A stretch of DNA of 64,000 bases, taken from positions 186,001 to 250,000 of the forward strand of contig NZ_SPQS01000008.1 of assembly GCF_004570865.1 (NCBI RefSeq). Reading direction: 5' to 3'. Within the stretch, counting starts at the first letter, position 1. Each line of letters starts with the position of its first letter. The position numbers were made by a program, and so were the translations under genes. The stretch comes from Bradyrhizobium frederickii. GTDB lineage: Bacteria > Pseudomonadota > Alphaproteobacteria > Rhizobiales > Xanthobacteraceae. Positions 31,275 to 40,719 of the stretch are shown piece by piece. Under the pieces are notes generated by a model that was not told the DNA's origin, ran no database searches, and saw only the letters and a list, made by a program, of their open reading frames with translations.

Positions 31275-31702
31275 TTGTGTCGACCCTATTATCCCCGATT
31301 CTAAGATTTGCTCTTGATTGACGGGGCGACGCTGCATTTTGCGCGTCAGGGGCTCCTCCCGAGACTTGGACCACCAGACTTTGACCTCACGGCCAGCCTG
31401 AGCGAGAGGGATGCTAGATCAACTTTTCTCACTTGTCATCATTTTCGGCAACGAATGTTCAAAATTCGGTCAGTAGACGAAATGATCGGGCGCCATGGCC
31501 CGCAAGTATATGACAAATAAAAGAAATCTGTTGAGCGCGGGTCCGTTTGACCTGCCTCAAATGGCCGCTGTCCATCCTATGCTGGGTTATCCAGGTCACG
31601 ATTTTGGACAAATTTGCGCTGGGGCAAGAAGGGAGGCGGTGCTGGCCTCGACTTGGAGCTGGGTGCGGTGTTTAGTTAGCAGACGAACGAACGGTTCGGC
31701 GA
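31275..31702. other. 428-base intergenic region between globin and the copper operon
   Basis: No convincing ORF is visible on either strand. The middle (31405-31530) is AT-richer than its surroundings and should hold the divergent promoters for the globin (left) and pcuA (right). The minus-strand terminator at its left edge implies that a short leftward RNA may be made here. A half-palindrome ATTCTAAGAT at ~31298-31307 resembles part of an iron control element but lacks its partner. Confidence 0.45.
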
Positions 31703-32077
31703 ATGCGCGCACGGCTACAAAAATTCCTGCCCCTGGTCCTGCTCGCCCTGGCGATGCAGGTGCTGGCGCCGATTGCCGCCTGCTGGGCGACGGGCCTTGC
31801 CGCCGCCGATCCGCTGTCTGCCGGCGTCATCTGCCATAGTGCGAGCGAGCCGGGCGGCCTAAGCGATCAGACCGGATCGCCGACCGCTCATGCCGGCGCG
31901 TGCGCCCTGTGTTGTCTGGCCCAGGCCAGCGCGTCGCTCGATTCGCCGACCTACGCTGCGCTCGCGATTCCCGTTCGCCATGCCGAGCGGGTGGTGTGGC
32001 GTCCGGCGGACGCGTCCGCCATCACCGTTCACAAGGGCTCGAGCGCCCAGGCGCGCGCCCCGCCTCAATTTTCCTGA
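31703..32077 (+). CDS. pcuA: DUF2946-family protein of the copper-acquisition operon (PcuA-like)
   Basis: This 124-residue protein has an N-terminal hydrophobic helix (FLPLVLLALAMQVLAPIAA) and a cysteine/histidine group (VICHSA, then AHAGACALCCLA), the layout of DUF2946 proteins. It is the first of five rightward genes whose order (DUF2946, TonB receptor, PCu(A)C, YcnI, CopC-CopD fusion) matches my recollection of the copper-starvation operon pcuABCDE of Bradyrhizobium. It may bind copper at the cysteine/histidine cluster; this is inference. Confidence 0.78.
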   Translation: MRARLQKFLPLVLLALAMQVLAPIAACWATGLAAADPLSAGVICHSASEPGGLSDQTGSPTAHAGACALCCLAQASASLDSPTYAALAIPVRHAERVVWRPADASAITVHKGSSAQARAPPQFS

Positions 32078-32162
32078 TCTAGCCACGAATCTGCCCCGTC
32101 AGCGGCTGCTGCACGGGGATTCGCAATGCACCGGCGCTCGCGCCGGTATCGGGAATTTTCAC

Positions 32163-34370
32163 ATGTCTCGCCTTGGTTTGTTCCAAAGCGCTTCCGCGCG
32201 CGGAATTTTGCTTGCTTCTCTGTCTGCTCTCTCCCTGCCACAGCTCGCCGACGCGCAGGAAAATCGGCTCGAACTTCCTCCGGTGACAGTCGAGTCGCCA
32301 CGCGAAAGGCGCGCTGCGCCGGCCCGCTCGCAGCGGACTCCCGTGCGATCAACGCTCGCGCGCACCGCGGCTCCGCAACAAGCGGCGCGTCCGCAGGGTG
32401 AGGGCGCCAGCGGTCCAGGCGCGTTGACCGTTCTGACGGCGCAGCAGGCCCTGGCGGAAATCAACCAGACGCCGGGCGGCGTGGCGCTGGTGACAGCCGA
32501 GGCCTACCGGAATTCTACGCCCGCGAGCACAATCAAGGACGTTCTCGACTACGTCCCTGGCATCTTCGCCCAGCCTAAATGGGGCGACGACACCCGGCTC
32601 TCGATCCGAGGCTCCGGGCTGTCGCGTAATTTCCATCTGCGCGGCGTGCAGCTCTATATGGACGGCATCCCGATCAACACCGCGGACGGTTACGGCGATT
32701 TCCAGGAGATCGACCCTACCGCCTACAAGTACGTTGAGGTCTACAAGGGCGGCAACGCGCTCCAGTTCGGAGCGAACTCGCTTGGCGGAGCGATCAACTT
32801 CGTGACGCCGACCGGCCGCGATCCGTTTCCGAACGGGGTTTCCGTCGATATGGGAGGCTTCGGATACAAGCGCTTCCAGGCCAACGCTGGCGGAGCAAAC
32901 GGTGCTTGGGACGGCTTCGTCACGGCCTCGACGCAGGCCGCGGACGGTTTTCGAGACCACAGCTTTGGCTCAAGCAACCGGCTCAGCGCCAATGTCGGCT
33001 ATCAGTTTTCGCCGGATTTCGAGACGCGCTTCTATCTCAACGCCAACGAGGTGCGGCAACGCATTCCCGGCACCGTTACCAAGGCGTCTGCGCTGACCAA
33101 TCCCGAGGCTGCAGCTCCGGCAAATGTTGCCATGGATCAGCAGCGCAACATCGACACGGTCAGGCTGGCAAACAAGACCACGATCCGTTTCGACCAGACC
33201 AAGGTTGAATTCGGAGCCTTCGGCGTCGATCGCCATCTGATGCATCCGATTTTCCAGTGGCTCGACTATCGTTACAAGGACTACGGAGGCTTCGCGAAAG
33301 TTACCGACGAGCGCTTCATCGGCGGCTTTCGCAACAGGCTGGTTGCGGGTGTCAACGTGCTGAATGGCAGCATCGACAATCAGCAATTCGCCAACATCGC
33401 TGGACAAAAGGGAGCTCTGCTCTCGTCGTCGATCGATCGCTCGAAGAACACATCCGTCTACGTTGAAGACAGCTTCTATTTCCTCCCCAGCGTTGCGGCG
33501 ATAGCCGGAACGCAGTTTCTCCATGCGACTCGCAACCGGCAGGACCGTTTTCTCAGCAACGGCGATCAATCGGGGGCGACCCGTTTCAATCTGTGGTCGC
33601 CGAAAACGGGCTTGCTGTGGCAGATCGATCCGACATGGCAGGCTTTCGCCAACGTGTCGCGGAGCGCCGAAGTGCCGAGCTTCGGCGAGAGTTCAAATGG
33701 GCCGGGCATTCCGACGATTCCGTTTACCAGCATCCGCGCCCAGATCGCGACGACCTACGAGATCGGGACGCGCATGCGGAGGCCGGACTACTCGTGGGAG
33801 CTGACCGCTTATCGCGCCAACATCCGCGACGAACTGCTATGCCTCTACAGCGCCTTCGGCAATTGCAACGTGACCAATGCGGATCGGACCATCCACCAGG
33901 GCATCGAAGCCGGCGCGGGGGCTGCGATCTTCCAGGACCTCTTCGTAGTGGGAAGCGCGCCGGACAAGGTGTGGCTCAATCTGGCCTACACCTATAACGA
34001 CTTTCGCTTCGACAACGATGCTACCTTCGGCAACAATCAGCTACCTGGAGCGCCTCGTCACTATTTGCGCGCCGAATTGCTCTACAAGCATCCGACGGGC
34101 CTCTATATCGGACCTAACGTCGAATGGGTGCCGAAGGCCTATTTCGTTGACAGCATGAATACGGTGACGACGGAGCCTTATGCATTGTTGGGACTGAAGG
34201 CCGGCTTTGACAATGGCGGTCCATTCTCCGCCTACGTCGAGGGCCGTAACCTCACCAACCGGATCTATATCGCAAGCGCCAGCATCATCGACCGCGCGAC
34301 TGCGGCGTCGACTTTGTTCGAGCCGGGAACGGGACGGGCGGTTTATGCCGGAATGCGGTATCGATGGTAA
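32163..34370 (+). CDS. pcuB: TonB-dependent outer-membrane receptor, copper operon (PcuB-like)
   Basis: This 735-residue receptor has a signal peptide ending at LADAQ and a proline/arginine-rich linker. The plug domain contains YVPGIFAQPKWGDDTRLSIRG and the KGGNALQFGANSLGGAINFV block. The 22-stranded barrel ends in YAGMRYRW (aromatic last residue). Start 32163 is chosen for the signal peptide; open frame further upstream overlaps pcuA. A hairpin ACCGGCG-CTCG-CGCCGGT (32130-32147) lies shortly before the start. Codon choice appears less GC-biased than in neighbouring genes. Confidence 0.92.
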   Translation: MSRLGLFQSASARGILLASLSALSLPQLADAQENRLELPPVTVESPRERRAAPARSQRTPVRSTLARTAAPQQAARPQGEGASGPGALTVLTAQQALAEINQTPGGVALVTAEAYRNSTPASTIKDVLDYVPGIFAQPKWGDDTRLSIRGSGLSRNFHLRGVQLYMDGIPINTADGYGDFQEIDPTAYKYVEVYKGGNALQFGANSLGGAINFVTPTGRDPFPNGVSVDMGGFGYKRFQANAGGANGAWDGFVTASTQAADGFRDHSFGSSNRLSANVGYQFSPDFETRFYLNANEVRQRIPGTVTKASALTNPEAAAPANVAMDQQRNIDTVRLANKTTIRFDQTKVEFGAFGVDRHLMHPIFQWLDYRYKDYGGFAKVTDERFIGGFRNRLVAGVNVLNGSIDNQQFANIAGQKGALLSSSIDRSKNTSVYVEDSFYFLPSVAAIAGTQFLHATRNRQDRFLSNGDQSGATRFNLWSPKTGLLWQIDPTWQAFANVSRSAEVPSFGESSNGPGIPTIPFTSIRAQIATTYEIGTRMRRPDYSWELTAYRANIRDELLCLYSAFGNCNVTNADRTIHQGIEAGAGAAIFQDLFVVGSAPDKVWLNLAYTYNDFRFDNDATFGNNQLPGAPRHYLRAELLYKHPTGLYIGPNVEWVPKAYFVDSMNTVTTEPYALLGLKAGFDNGGPFSAYVEGRNLTNRIYIASASIIDRATAASTLFEPGTGRAVYAGMRYRW

Positions 34371-34431
34371 GTGCTGCGGGCTCGCTGAAACAACCTTACG
34401 CGATCGCCAGATCAATTACGAGGGAACCAAA

Positions 34432-34965
34432 ATGAACAGGACCAGACAAACACTTTTCGCCATCGCCATTCTGCTAAGCGGCAGCGCGGCCGCATTGGCC
34501 GAAGACGTCAAGGCCGGCGATCTCGTCATCTCGCAGGCGTGGAGCCGTGCGACCCCGGGCGGCGCAAAGGTTGCAGGCGGCTATCTCGTCATCGAGAACA
34601 AGGGGACGGCGCCGGACAGGCTGGTCGGCGTGTCGGCCGACATCGCCGGCAAGGCCGAGATCCACGAGATGGCGATGGATAACGGCGTGATGAAGATGCG
34701 CGCACTCGACAAGGGGCTGGTGGTCGATCCCGGCAAGATGGTGAAGCTCGCGCCCGGCGGCAATCATTTGATGCTCCAGGAGCTGAAGGGCCCGTTCAAG
34801 CAGGGCGACAAGGTGCCGGTGACGCTGCAATTCGAGAAGGCCGGCAAGGTCGCCGTCTCTCTCGACGTCCAGGGCGTCGGCGCGCAGGCCCCCGGCGATG
34901 CCGGGCATTCGGGTCACATGGACATGAAGAAGATGCCGGATCATTCGGGAATGAAAATGAAATGA
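34432..34965 (+). CDS. pcuC: periplasmic copper chaperone PCu(A)C (PcuC-like)
   Basis: This 177-residue periplasmic copper(I) chaperone serves the CuA/CuB centres of cytochrome oxidase. The signal peptide ends at AAALAED. The family copper motif is visible: the histidine in IHEMAMDNGVMKM is followed ten residues later by methionine, and then by GGNHLML with HxM. The C-terminal tail is rich in Met, His and Lys (HSGHMDMKKMPDHSGMKMK), a second likely copper-binding element. Ribosome-binding site is GAGGGAAC; it is followed after 29 bases by the YcnI-like gene. Confidence 0.92.
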   Translation: MNRTRQTLFAIAILLSGSAAALAEDVKAGDLVISQAWSRATPGGAKVAGGYLVIENKGTAPDRLVGVSADIAGKAEIHEMAMDNGVMKMRALDKGLVVDPGKMVKLAPGGNHLMLQELKGPFKQGDKVPVTLQFEKAGKVAVSLDVQGVGAQAPGDAGHSGHMDMKKMPDHSGMKMK

Positions 34966-34994
34966 GACCGATCTCAACTCCCGGGAGACCGAAC

Positions 34995-35522
34995 ATGAAG
35001 AGAGCCTGCCTGATCCTGGTTGCCGCGCTCGCTGTCTCGCCGGCGGCGGCGCACGTGTCGCTCGAGACCAAGCAAGCGACGGTCGGTGCTTCCTACAAGG
35101 CTGTGTTCACCGTGCCGCACGGTTGCGCGGGCTCGCCGACGGTGAAGATCCGCGTGCAGATCCCGGAAGGCGTGATCGCGGTGAAGCCGATGCCGAAGGC
35201 GGGCTGGAATGTCGATGTCGTCGAGGGCAAATATGCCGTCGAATACGACTATCACGGCAACAAGCTCTCCTCCGGTGTCAAGGAGGTGGCGTGGTCCGGC
35301 GGCAAGCTGCCGGACAAGCACTATGACGAGTTCGTCATGCATACGGTCCTGACCGACAAGCTCAAGCCGAACACGATTCTATACTTCCCCGTCGTTCAGG
35401 AATGCGAGACCGGCGTCAGCCGCTGGATCGAAATCCCAACCGAGGGAGCAGGGCATTCGCATGAGGGCAAGTCCGAGGGCAAGTCGCCGGCGCCGGGCGT
35501 GAAGCTGCTGCCGAAATCCTGA
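34995..35522 (+). CDS. pcuD: YcnI-family (DUF1775) copper-binding periplasmic protein (PcuD-like)
   Basis: This 175-residue protein has a signal peptide (MKRACLILVAALAVSPAAA) that would leave a mature N-terminus starting with His (HVSLETKQA), the feature by which YcnI proteins bind copper. The domain reads through VPHGCAGSPTVKIRVQIPEG to VVQECETGVSRW, whose cysteines probably pair. The ATG at 34995 is preferred over 34962, which lacks a signal-peptide start. The stop overlaps the next start by one base (TGATG). Confidence 0.88.
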   Translation: MKRACLILVAALAVSPAAAHVSLETKQATVGASYKAVFTVPHGCAGSPTVKIRVQIPEGVIAVKPMPKAGWNVDVVEGKYAVEYDYHGNKLSSGVKEVAWSGGKLPDKHYDEFVMHTVLTDKLKPNTILYFPVVQECETGVSRWIEIPTEGAGHSHEGKSEGKSPAPGVKLLPKS

Positions 35523-37084
35523 TGCGCTTCTTCGCCGCGCTCGCGACCCTGCTGTTCGCCGCCGGATTCGCGGGCGCGGCGTGGGCGCACGCGGCGCTGA
35601 TCTCGGTCGAGCCGCCGAGCGGGAGCATGCTCGCGGCCGCGCCCAAGGCGGTGGAGCTGCGCTTCAGCGAGGCTGTGACGCCCGGTGCGATCCGGCTGAT
35701 CGACGGTGCCGGCAGAGCGCGGGACGATGTACGCATCAGCGCATCCGGCGAGACGATTTCGGTGGCGATACCTGTGGATCTGCCTGAGGGCACCGCGGTC
35801 GTCAGCTATCGCGTGATCTCGCAGGACGGCCATCCCATCGCCGGTTCGGTGATCTTCTCGATCGGCATGCCGACGGCGACGAAGCTCCCCGCCGCCGTGG
35901 ACGGCGGGGTGAATGCACTGATCTGGCTGGCGCGCGTCGGCCTCTATCTCGGGCTGTTCGTCGGCGTCGGCGGCGTGTTCTTCGCGCGCTGGATCGCATG
36001 GTCGATGATCGGCATGGCCGTGCCGCGCATGGCGATCGCCATCGGTATCCCCGGTGCTGCAGCGTCTCTCGGCGCGTTGGGCCTCGACCTTCTCGGCCTG
36101 CCGCTAACAGCTCTCACGACCGCCGCACCCTGGAAAGTCGCGCTCGGGGCGAGTGCCGGTCCCGCCCTGCTGGTCGCCATCGCGGCGATGCTGCTGGCGC
36201 TGATGGCGCTGCGAAGCGCGTGGTACGCGCGCGCTCTTGCGATCGTGGCGTTGGTCGGCGTCGGGCTGTCGCTCGCCATGACTGGGCACGCCGCAACCGC
36301 CCCGCCGGAGGTGCTGATGCGTCCGGCGATCTTTCTTCACGGCCTCGGTGTCGCCATCTGGATCGGTGCGCTTGCGCCGCTCGTCGCCCTGGTCTCGCGT
36401 TCGACGACGGCGCCGCTCCCAATCGTGAACCGCTTTTCCCGCATCGCTGCGCTGGCGGTCGGTGTGCTGGCCGTGACCGGCCTCGCTCTCGCAATCGTGC
36501 AGCTCGAAAAGCCGGGAGCGTTGGTGGAGACCCGTTACGGGATGATCCTCGCGAGCAAGCTCGTTCTGGTCACGGGATTGCTGGCGCTGGCGGCACTCAA
36601 CCGGTTCCGGCTCACACCGGCGCTGGCCCGGGACGGGACAGGGACGCCCGCGCTCATGCGCTCGATCTTGGCCGAATGCGCCATCGCGCTGGCCATCCTG
36701 GCCGTCGTCGCCGGCTGGCGCTTCACGCCGCCGCCGCGGACCATCGTTCCCGACACGCCGCTGGCGATCCACATCCACAGCGACAAGGCGATGTTCCAAG
36801 TCCTGGTCTCGCCCGGCAAGCCGGGGATCAATGATGTCGTGCTCCAGCTCATGAACGGCGAGGGGAGTCCGCTGGCGGCAAGGGAGACGACGTTGACGCT
36901 GAGCCTGCCCGAGCGCGGCATCGAGCCGATGGAGCGGAAGGCCTCGCTGGGGCCGGACGGCCACTGGCATGTGCGCAAGGTCGAGCTTCCCTTTGCCGGC
37001 CGCTGGCACGCGCGGATCGACGTACTGGTGAGCGACTTCGAGCAAATCACGCTCGAGGATGAACTCGACGTCACATCGCGTTAA
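35522..37084 (+). CDS. pcuE: CopC-CopD fusion copper transporter (YcnJ/PcuE-like)
   Basis: This 520-residue protein has a signal peptide ending AWAHA, so the mature protein begins with the His of the CopC-like domain (HAALISVEPPSGS, residues ~22-115). A CopD-like membrane domain with about eight helices follows (~125-405), including MTGHAATAPPEVLMRPAIFLH with candidate copper-binding histidines. A C-terminal periplasmic domain of ~110 residues completes the YcnJ architecture. It is coupled to pcuD by a one-base overlap. Confidence 0.88.
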   Translation: MRFFAALATLLFAAGFAGAAWAHAALISVEPPSGSMLAAAPKAVELRFSEAVTPGAIRLIDGAGRARDDVRISASGETISVAIPVDLPEGTAVVSYRVISQDGHPIAGSVIFSIGMPTATKLPAAVDGGVNALIWLARVGLYLGLFVGVGGVFFARWIAWSMIGMAVPRMAIAIGIPGAAASLGALGLDLLGLPLTALTTAAPWKVALGASAGPALLVAIAAMLLALMALRSAWYARALAIVALVGVGLSLAMTGHAATAPPEVLMRPAIFLHGLGVAIWIGALAPLVALVSRSTTAPLPIVNRFSRIAALAVGVLAVTGLALAIVQLEKPGALVETRYGMILASKLVLVTGLLALAALNRFRLTPALARDGTGTPALMRSILAECAIALAILAVVAGWRFTPPPRTIVPDTPLAIHIHSDKAMFQVLVSPGKPGINDVVLQLMNGEGSPLAARETTLTLSLPERGIEPMERKASLGPDGHWHVRKVELPFAGRWHARIDVLVSDFEQITLEDELDVTSR

Positions 37085-37133
37085 GGCGCGGTTCGCGCTG
37101 AACCTGAAGTCCGACGGAAAAATGACAGCAATT

Positions 37134-37152
37134 CCGCTGCTTAGCGGCTTTT
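37134..37152 (+). terminator. weak candidate terminator after the copper operon
   Basis: CCGCT-GCTT-AGCGG (37134-37147) forms a short 5-bp stem followed by CTTTTCC. The stem is short and the T-run has only four bases, so it is a weak intrinsic terminator at best. It lies 50 bases after the pcuE stop and 80 bases before proS. Confidence 0.35.
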
Positions 37153-37227
37153 CCTCATTCTCGGTCTTGTATTTTCGCTCTCAATCCGGTTTCACTGCAA
37201 CCGATCACTGATTCCCAGAGTATTGCC

Positions 37228-38547
37228 ATGCGGTTGTCGCGGTTCTTTCTGCCCATCCTGAAGGAAAATCCGAAAGAGGCGGAGATCGTCTCGCATCGGC
37301 TGATGCTGCGCGCCGGCATGATCCGGCAGGAGGCGGCCGGCATTTACGCCTGGCTACCGCTCGGCTTCCGCGTGCTCAAGAAGATCGAGCAGATCGTGCG
37401 CGAGGAGCAGGATCGCTCCGGCGCGATCGAGGTTTTGATGCCGACGCTCCAGCTGGCTGATCTCTGGCGCGAGAGCGGCCGCTACGACGCCTATGGCCCG
37501 GAGATGCTGCGCATTGCCGATCGCCACAAGCGCGAGCTCCTGTACGGGCCGACCAACGAGGAAATGATCACCGAGATCTTTCGCGCCTATGTGAAGTCCT
37601 ACAAGAGCCTCCCGCTCAATCTCTATCATATCCAATGGAAATTCCGCGATGAGCAGCGTCCGCGTTTCGGCGTGATGCGCGGCCGCGAGTTCCTGATGAA
37701 GGACGCCTATTCATTCGACCTCAACGAGGCCGCGGCGCGCGTCGCCTACAATAAGATGTTCGTCGCCTATTTGCGCACCTTTGCGCGGATGGGGCTGAAG
37801 GCGATCCCGATGCGCGCCGAGACCGGCCCGATCGGCGGCGATCTCAGCCACGAGTTCATCGTGCTGGCGGAGACCGGCGAATCCGGCGTCTTCATCAATC
37901 GCGACGTGCTGGACCTGCCGGTTCCGGGCGAGGATGTCGATTATGACGGCGACCTGACGCCGATTATCAAGCAATGGACCTCGGTCTATGCGGCGACGGA
38001 GGACGTTCACGACGCCGCGCGCTTCGAGCAGGAGGTGCCCGCGGACAAGCGGGTGAACACCCGCGGCATCGAGGTCGGGCAGATCTTCTACTTCGGCACC
38101 AAATATTCCGAGCCGATGAAGGCGCTGGTGGCAGGGCCCGACGGCGTCGACGTGCCGATCCATGGCGGGTCCTACGGCGTCGGCGTTTCGCGCCTGTTGG
38201 GTGCCATCATCGAGGCCTGTCATGATGATGCCGGCATCAAATGGCCGGAGGCGGTGGCGCCGTTCCGCGTCTCGATCCTCAACCTCAAGCAGGGCGATGC
38301 CGCCGTCGATGCGGCCTGCGAGAAGCTTTATGCCGAGCTCACCGCCAAGGGCGTCGATGTGCTCTATGACGACACCGACCAGCGCGCCGGCGCCAAGTTC
38401 GCCGCCGCCGACCTGATCGGCATTCCCTGGCAGATCATGATCGGGCCGAAGGGGCTCGCCGACGGCAAGGTCGAGATCAAGCGGCGAAGTGACGGCTCCC
38501 GCGAGACCATGTCGCCTGCGGATGCGGTCGCAAGACTTGTGGGCTGA
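37228..38547 (+). CDS. proS: prolyl-tRNA synthetase, short form without editing insert
   Basis: This 439-residue class II synthetase charges tRNA-Pro. Motif 1 is near [21 protein letters not shown], motif 2 near [25 protein letters not shown] (about residues 138-162), and the anticodon-binding domain lies at the C-terminus ([23 protein letters not shown]). The ~180-residue editing domain between motifs 2 and 3 found in E. coli ProRS is absent, as is usual in alphaproteobacteria. Ala-tRNA-Pro must therefore be cleared by a separate factor not seen in this window. Confidence 0.96.
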   Translation: MRLSRFFLPILKENPKEAEIVSHRLMLRAGMIRQEAAGIYAWLPLGFRVLKKIEQIVREEQDRSGAIEVLMPTLQLADLWRESGRYDAYGPEMLRIADRHKRELLYGPTNEEMITEIFRAYVKSYKSLPLNLYHIQWKFRDEQRPRFGVMRGREFLMKDAYSFDLNEAAARVAYNKMFVAYLRTFARMGLKAIPMRAETGPIGGDLSHEFIVLAETGESGVFINRDVLDLPVPGEDVDYDGDLTPIIKQWTSVYAATEDVHDAARFEQEVPADKRVNTRGIEVGQIFYFGTKYSEPMKALVAGPDGVDVPIHGGSYGVGVSRLLGAIIEACHDDAGIKWPEAVAPFRVSILNLKQGDAAVDAACEKLYAELTAKGVDVLYDDTDQRAGAKFAAADLIGIPWQIMIGPKGLADGKVEIKRRSDGSRETMSPADAVARLVG

Positions 38548-38635
38548 TAAGGCTGGTCGGCTGAATATTGTTCATCGCGATATCGCGGCCGCCAATCCGG
38601 CCACAATTGACCCCGAATCATGGGATTATCGAGCG

Positions 38636-39916
38636 ATGGATGAGACCATGACCGAAACCGTGCAGACCGCGCCTTTTGCGCCATTCGAGTGGATGCTGTC
38701 GGCGCGCTATTTGCGGGCGCGCCGCAAGGAGGGATTCATCTCGGTCATCGCCGGGTTCTCCTTTCTCGGCATCATGCTGGGCGTGGCGACGCTGATCATC
38801 GTCATGGCCGTGATGAACGGTTTCCGCAAAGAGCTGCTCGACAAGATCCTCGGGCTCAACGGCCACATCCTGGTGCAGCCGCTGGAATCGCCGCTGACCG
38901 ACTGGAAGGATGTCGCCGACCGCCTCAGCCAGGTCGGGGGCATCCGGCTCGCCGCGCCCGTGGTGGACGGCCAGGCGCTGGCGTCGTCGCCATGGAACGC
39001 CTCGGGCGTCCTGGTGCGCGGCATCCGCTCCGACGACCTCAACAACCTCACCTCGATCGCCAAGAACATCAAGCAGGGCTCGCTCGAAGGCTTCGACGAA
39101 GGGCAGGGCGTGGCGATCGGCCGGCGCCTCGCCGACCAGCTCTCGCTGCATGCCGGCGACAGCATCACGCTGGTGGCGCCGAAGGGCGCGGTCACTCCGA
39201 TGGGCACGACGCCGCGCATCAAGCCGTACAAGATCGTCGCGGTGTTCGAGATCGGCATGTCCGAATACGATCTCGGCTTCGTGTTCATGCCGCTTGCCGA
39301 AGCGCAGGCCTATTTCAACCGCAGCAACGACGTCACCTCGATCGAGGTGTTCACCACAAACCCCGACAGGATCGACGCCTTCCGCAAGGCGGTGACGGAG
39401 GCCGCGGGACGTCCGGTGTTCCTGGTCGATTGGCGGCAGCGCAACTCGACCTTCTTCAACGCGCTCCAGGTCGAGCGCAACGTGATGTTCCTGATCCTGA
39501 CCATGATCGTGCTGGTCGCGGCGCTGAACATCGTGTCCGGCCTGATCATGCTGGTGAAGGACAAGGGCAGCGACATCGCGATCCTGCGCACGATGGGCGC
39601 CTCGCAGGGATCGATCATGCGGATCTTCCTGATCACGGGCGCCTCGATCGGCGTGGTCGGCACGCTGGTCGGCTTCTTCGTCGGGCTCGTGATCTGCCTC
39701 AACATCGAATCGATCCGGCAATTCCTGTCCTGGCTGACCTCTACCGAGCTGTTCTCGCCGGAGCTCTATTTCCTGTCGAAGCTGCCTGCCGAAATCGACA
39801 TCGGCGAGACCACGGCCGTCGTCATCATGGCGCTGACGCTGTCGTTCCTGGCGACGCTGTATCCGTCGTGGCGCGCCGCGCGCCTCGATCCCGTCGAAGC
39901 GCTGCGGTACGAGTGA
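38636..39916 (+). CDS. lolC: lipoprotein-releasing ABC transporter permease (LolC/LolE family)
   Basis: This inner-membrane component of the Lol system extracts lipoproteins and passes them to LolA. It has about 426 residues; a second ATG at 38648 is an alternative. One N-terminal helix follows [21 protein letters not shown], then comes a periplasmic MacB-like domain (~50-270) and three C-terminal helices around [19 protein letters not shown], the family pattern ending in [12 protein letters not shown] single lolC/E-type gene next to lolD fits the LolF-type organisation of many alphaproteobacteria. Confidence 0.93.
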   Translation: MDETMTETVQTAPFAPFEWMLSARYLRARRKEGFISVIAGFSFLGIMLGVATLIIVMAVMNGFRKELLDKILGLNGHILVQPLESPLTDWKDVADRLSQVGGIRLAAPVVDGQALASSPWNASGVLVRGIRSDDLNNLTSIAKNIKQGSLEGFDEGQGVAIGRRLADQLSLHAGDSITLVAPKGAVTPMGTTPRIKPYKIVAVFEIGMSEYDLGFVFMPLAEAQAYFNRSNDVTSIEVFTTNPDRIDAFRKAVTEAAGRPVFLVDWRQRNSTFFNALQVERNVMFLILTMIVLVAALNIVSGLIMLVKDKGSDIAILRTMGASQGSIMRIFLITGASIGVVGTLVGFFVGLVICLNIESIRQFLSWLTSTELFSPELYFLSKLPAEIDIGETTAVVIMALTLSFLATLYPSWRAARLDPVEALRYE

Positions 39917-39923
39917 GGGGCTG

Positions 39924-40625
39924 ATGGAGCAGCAGGGGGCTGACGATGTACCGGTCATTTATCTCCACGAGATAAAGCGGCAGTACTTGCAGGGCGAGGT
40001 GCCGCTGACGATTTTGGACGGCGCCAAGCTGGCGCTGTGGGCCGGTCAATCGGTCGCGCTGGTGGCTCCGTCGGGATCCGGCAAGTCGACGCTGCTGCAC
40101 ATCGCAGGGCTGCTCGAGGCGCCGGATTCCGGTGAGGTCTATGTCAACGGCGCGCCGACCTCGCAGCTGCCCGACATCGAACGCACCCAGCTGCGCCGCA
40201 CCGATATCGGCTTCGTCTACCAGTCGCACCGGCTGTTGCCGGAGTTCTCCGCGCTCGAGAACGTCATGCTGCCGCAGATGATCCGTGGCCTGAAGAAGTC
40301 CGAGAGCGTCACGCGCGCCAAGGAGATCCTCGGCTATCTCGGCCTCGGCGAGCGCATCACCCATCGCCCCGCCGAGCTGTCGGGCGGCGAGCAGCAGCGC
40401 GTGGCGATCGCCCGCGCGGTGGCCAATGCGCCGCGGGTGCTGTTCGCGGACGAGCCGACCGGCAACCTCGATCCGCACACGGCCGATCACGTGTTCCAGG
40501 CCCTGATGCAGCTGGTCAAGGCGACCAGAGTGTCGATGCTGATCGCGACCCACAACATGGAGCTCGCCGGCCGCATGGACCGGCGCGTGTCGCTGTCGAA
40601 CGGCCAGGTGGTCGAGCTCGACTGA
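39924..40625 (+). CDS. lolD: lipoprotein-releasing ABC transporter ATP-binding protein
   Basis: This 233-residue ATPase of the Lol complex has Walker [13 protein letters not shown], signature [17 protein letters not shown], Walker [13 protein letters not shown] and switch ATHNMELA. The GNLD-type Walker B and the length are typical of the LolD/MacB subfamily. It starts 7 bases after lolC and is followed at once by a 27-bp dispersed repeat. Confidence 0.95.
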   Translation: MEQQGADDVPVIYLHEIKRQYLQGEVPLTILDGAKLALWAGQSVALVAPSGSGKSTLLHIAGLLEAPDSGEVYVNGAPTSQLPDIERTQLRRTDIGFVYQSHRLLPEFSALENVMLPQMIRGLKKSESVTRAKEILGYLGLGERITHRPAELSGGEQQRVAIARAVANAPRVLFADEPTGNLDPHTADHVFQALMQLVKATRVSMLIATHNMELAGRMDRRVSLSNGQVVELD

Positions 40626-40632
40626 CAAAACT

Positions 40633-40659
40633 GCGAAAACAACCCCATGCACAGTAGCC
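40633..40659 (+). repeat. 27-bp dispersed repeat downstream of lolD
   Basis: This is identical over 27 bases to the minus-strand sequence at 27083-27057. It begins 7 bases after the lolD stop, in the same orientation relative to the upstream gene. An ATG inside the repeat opens a short frame beginning MHSS in both copies, but neither has a ribosome-binding site. Confidence 0.85.
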
Positions 40660-40719
40660 AAGTGTTTGGCGGGACTTGCGAAAAAAATCGGCGATCGCGC
40701 TCCGCCGCGCCGCAAGCGG

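Noticed and set aside
31275..31380. Possible tRNA or iron-control element in the globin-pcuA gap
   Set aside because: No cloverleaf with a TTC loop can be formed near the CCA-like bases, and the ATTCTAAGAT half-site has no inverted partner.
37228..38547. Truncated prolyl-tRNA synthetase
   Set aside because: The missing editing insert is normal for alphaproteobacterial ProRS, and the catalytic and anticodon domains are complete.
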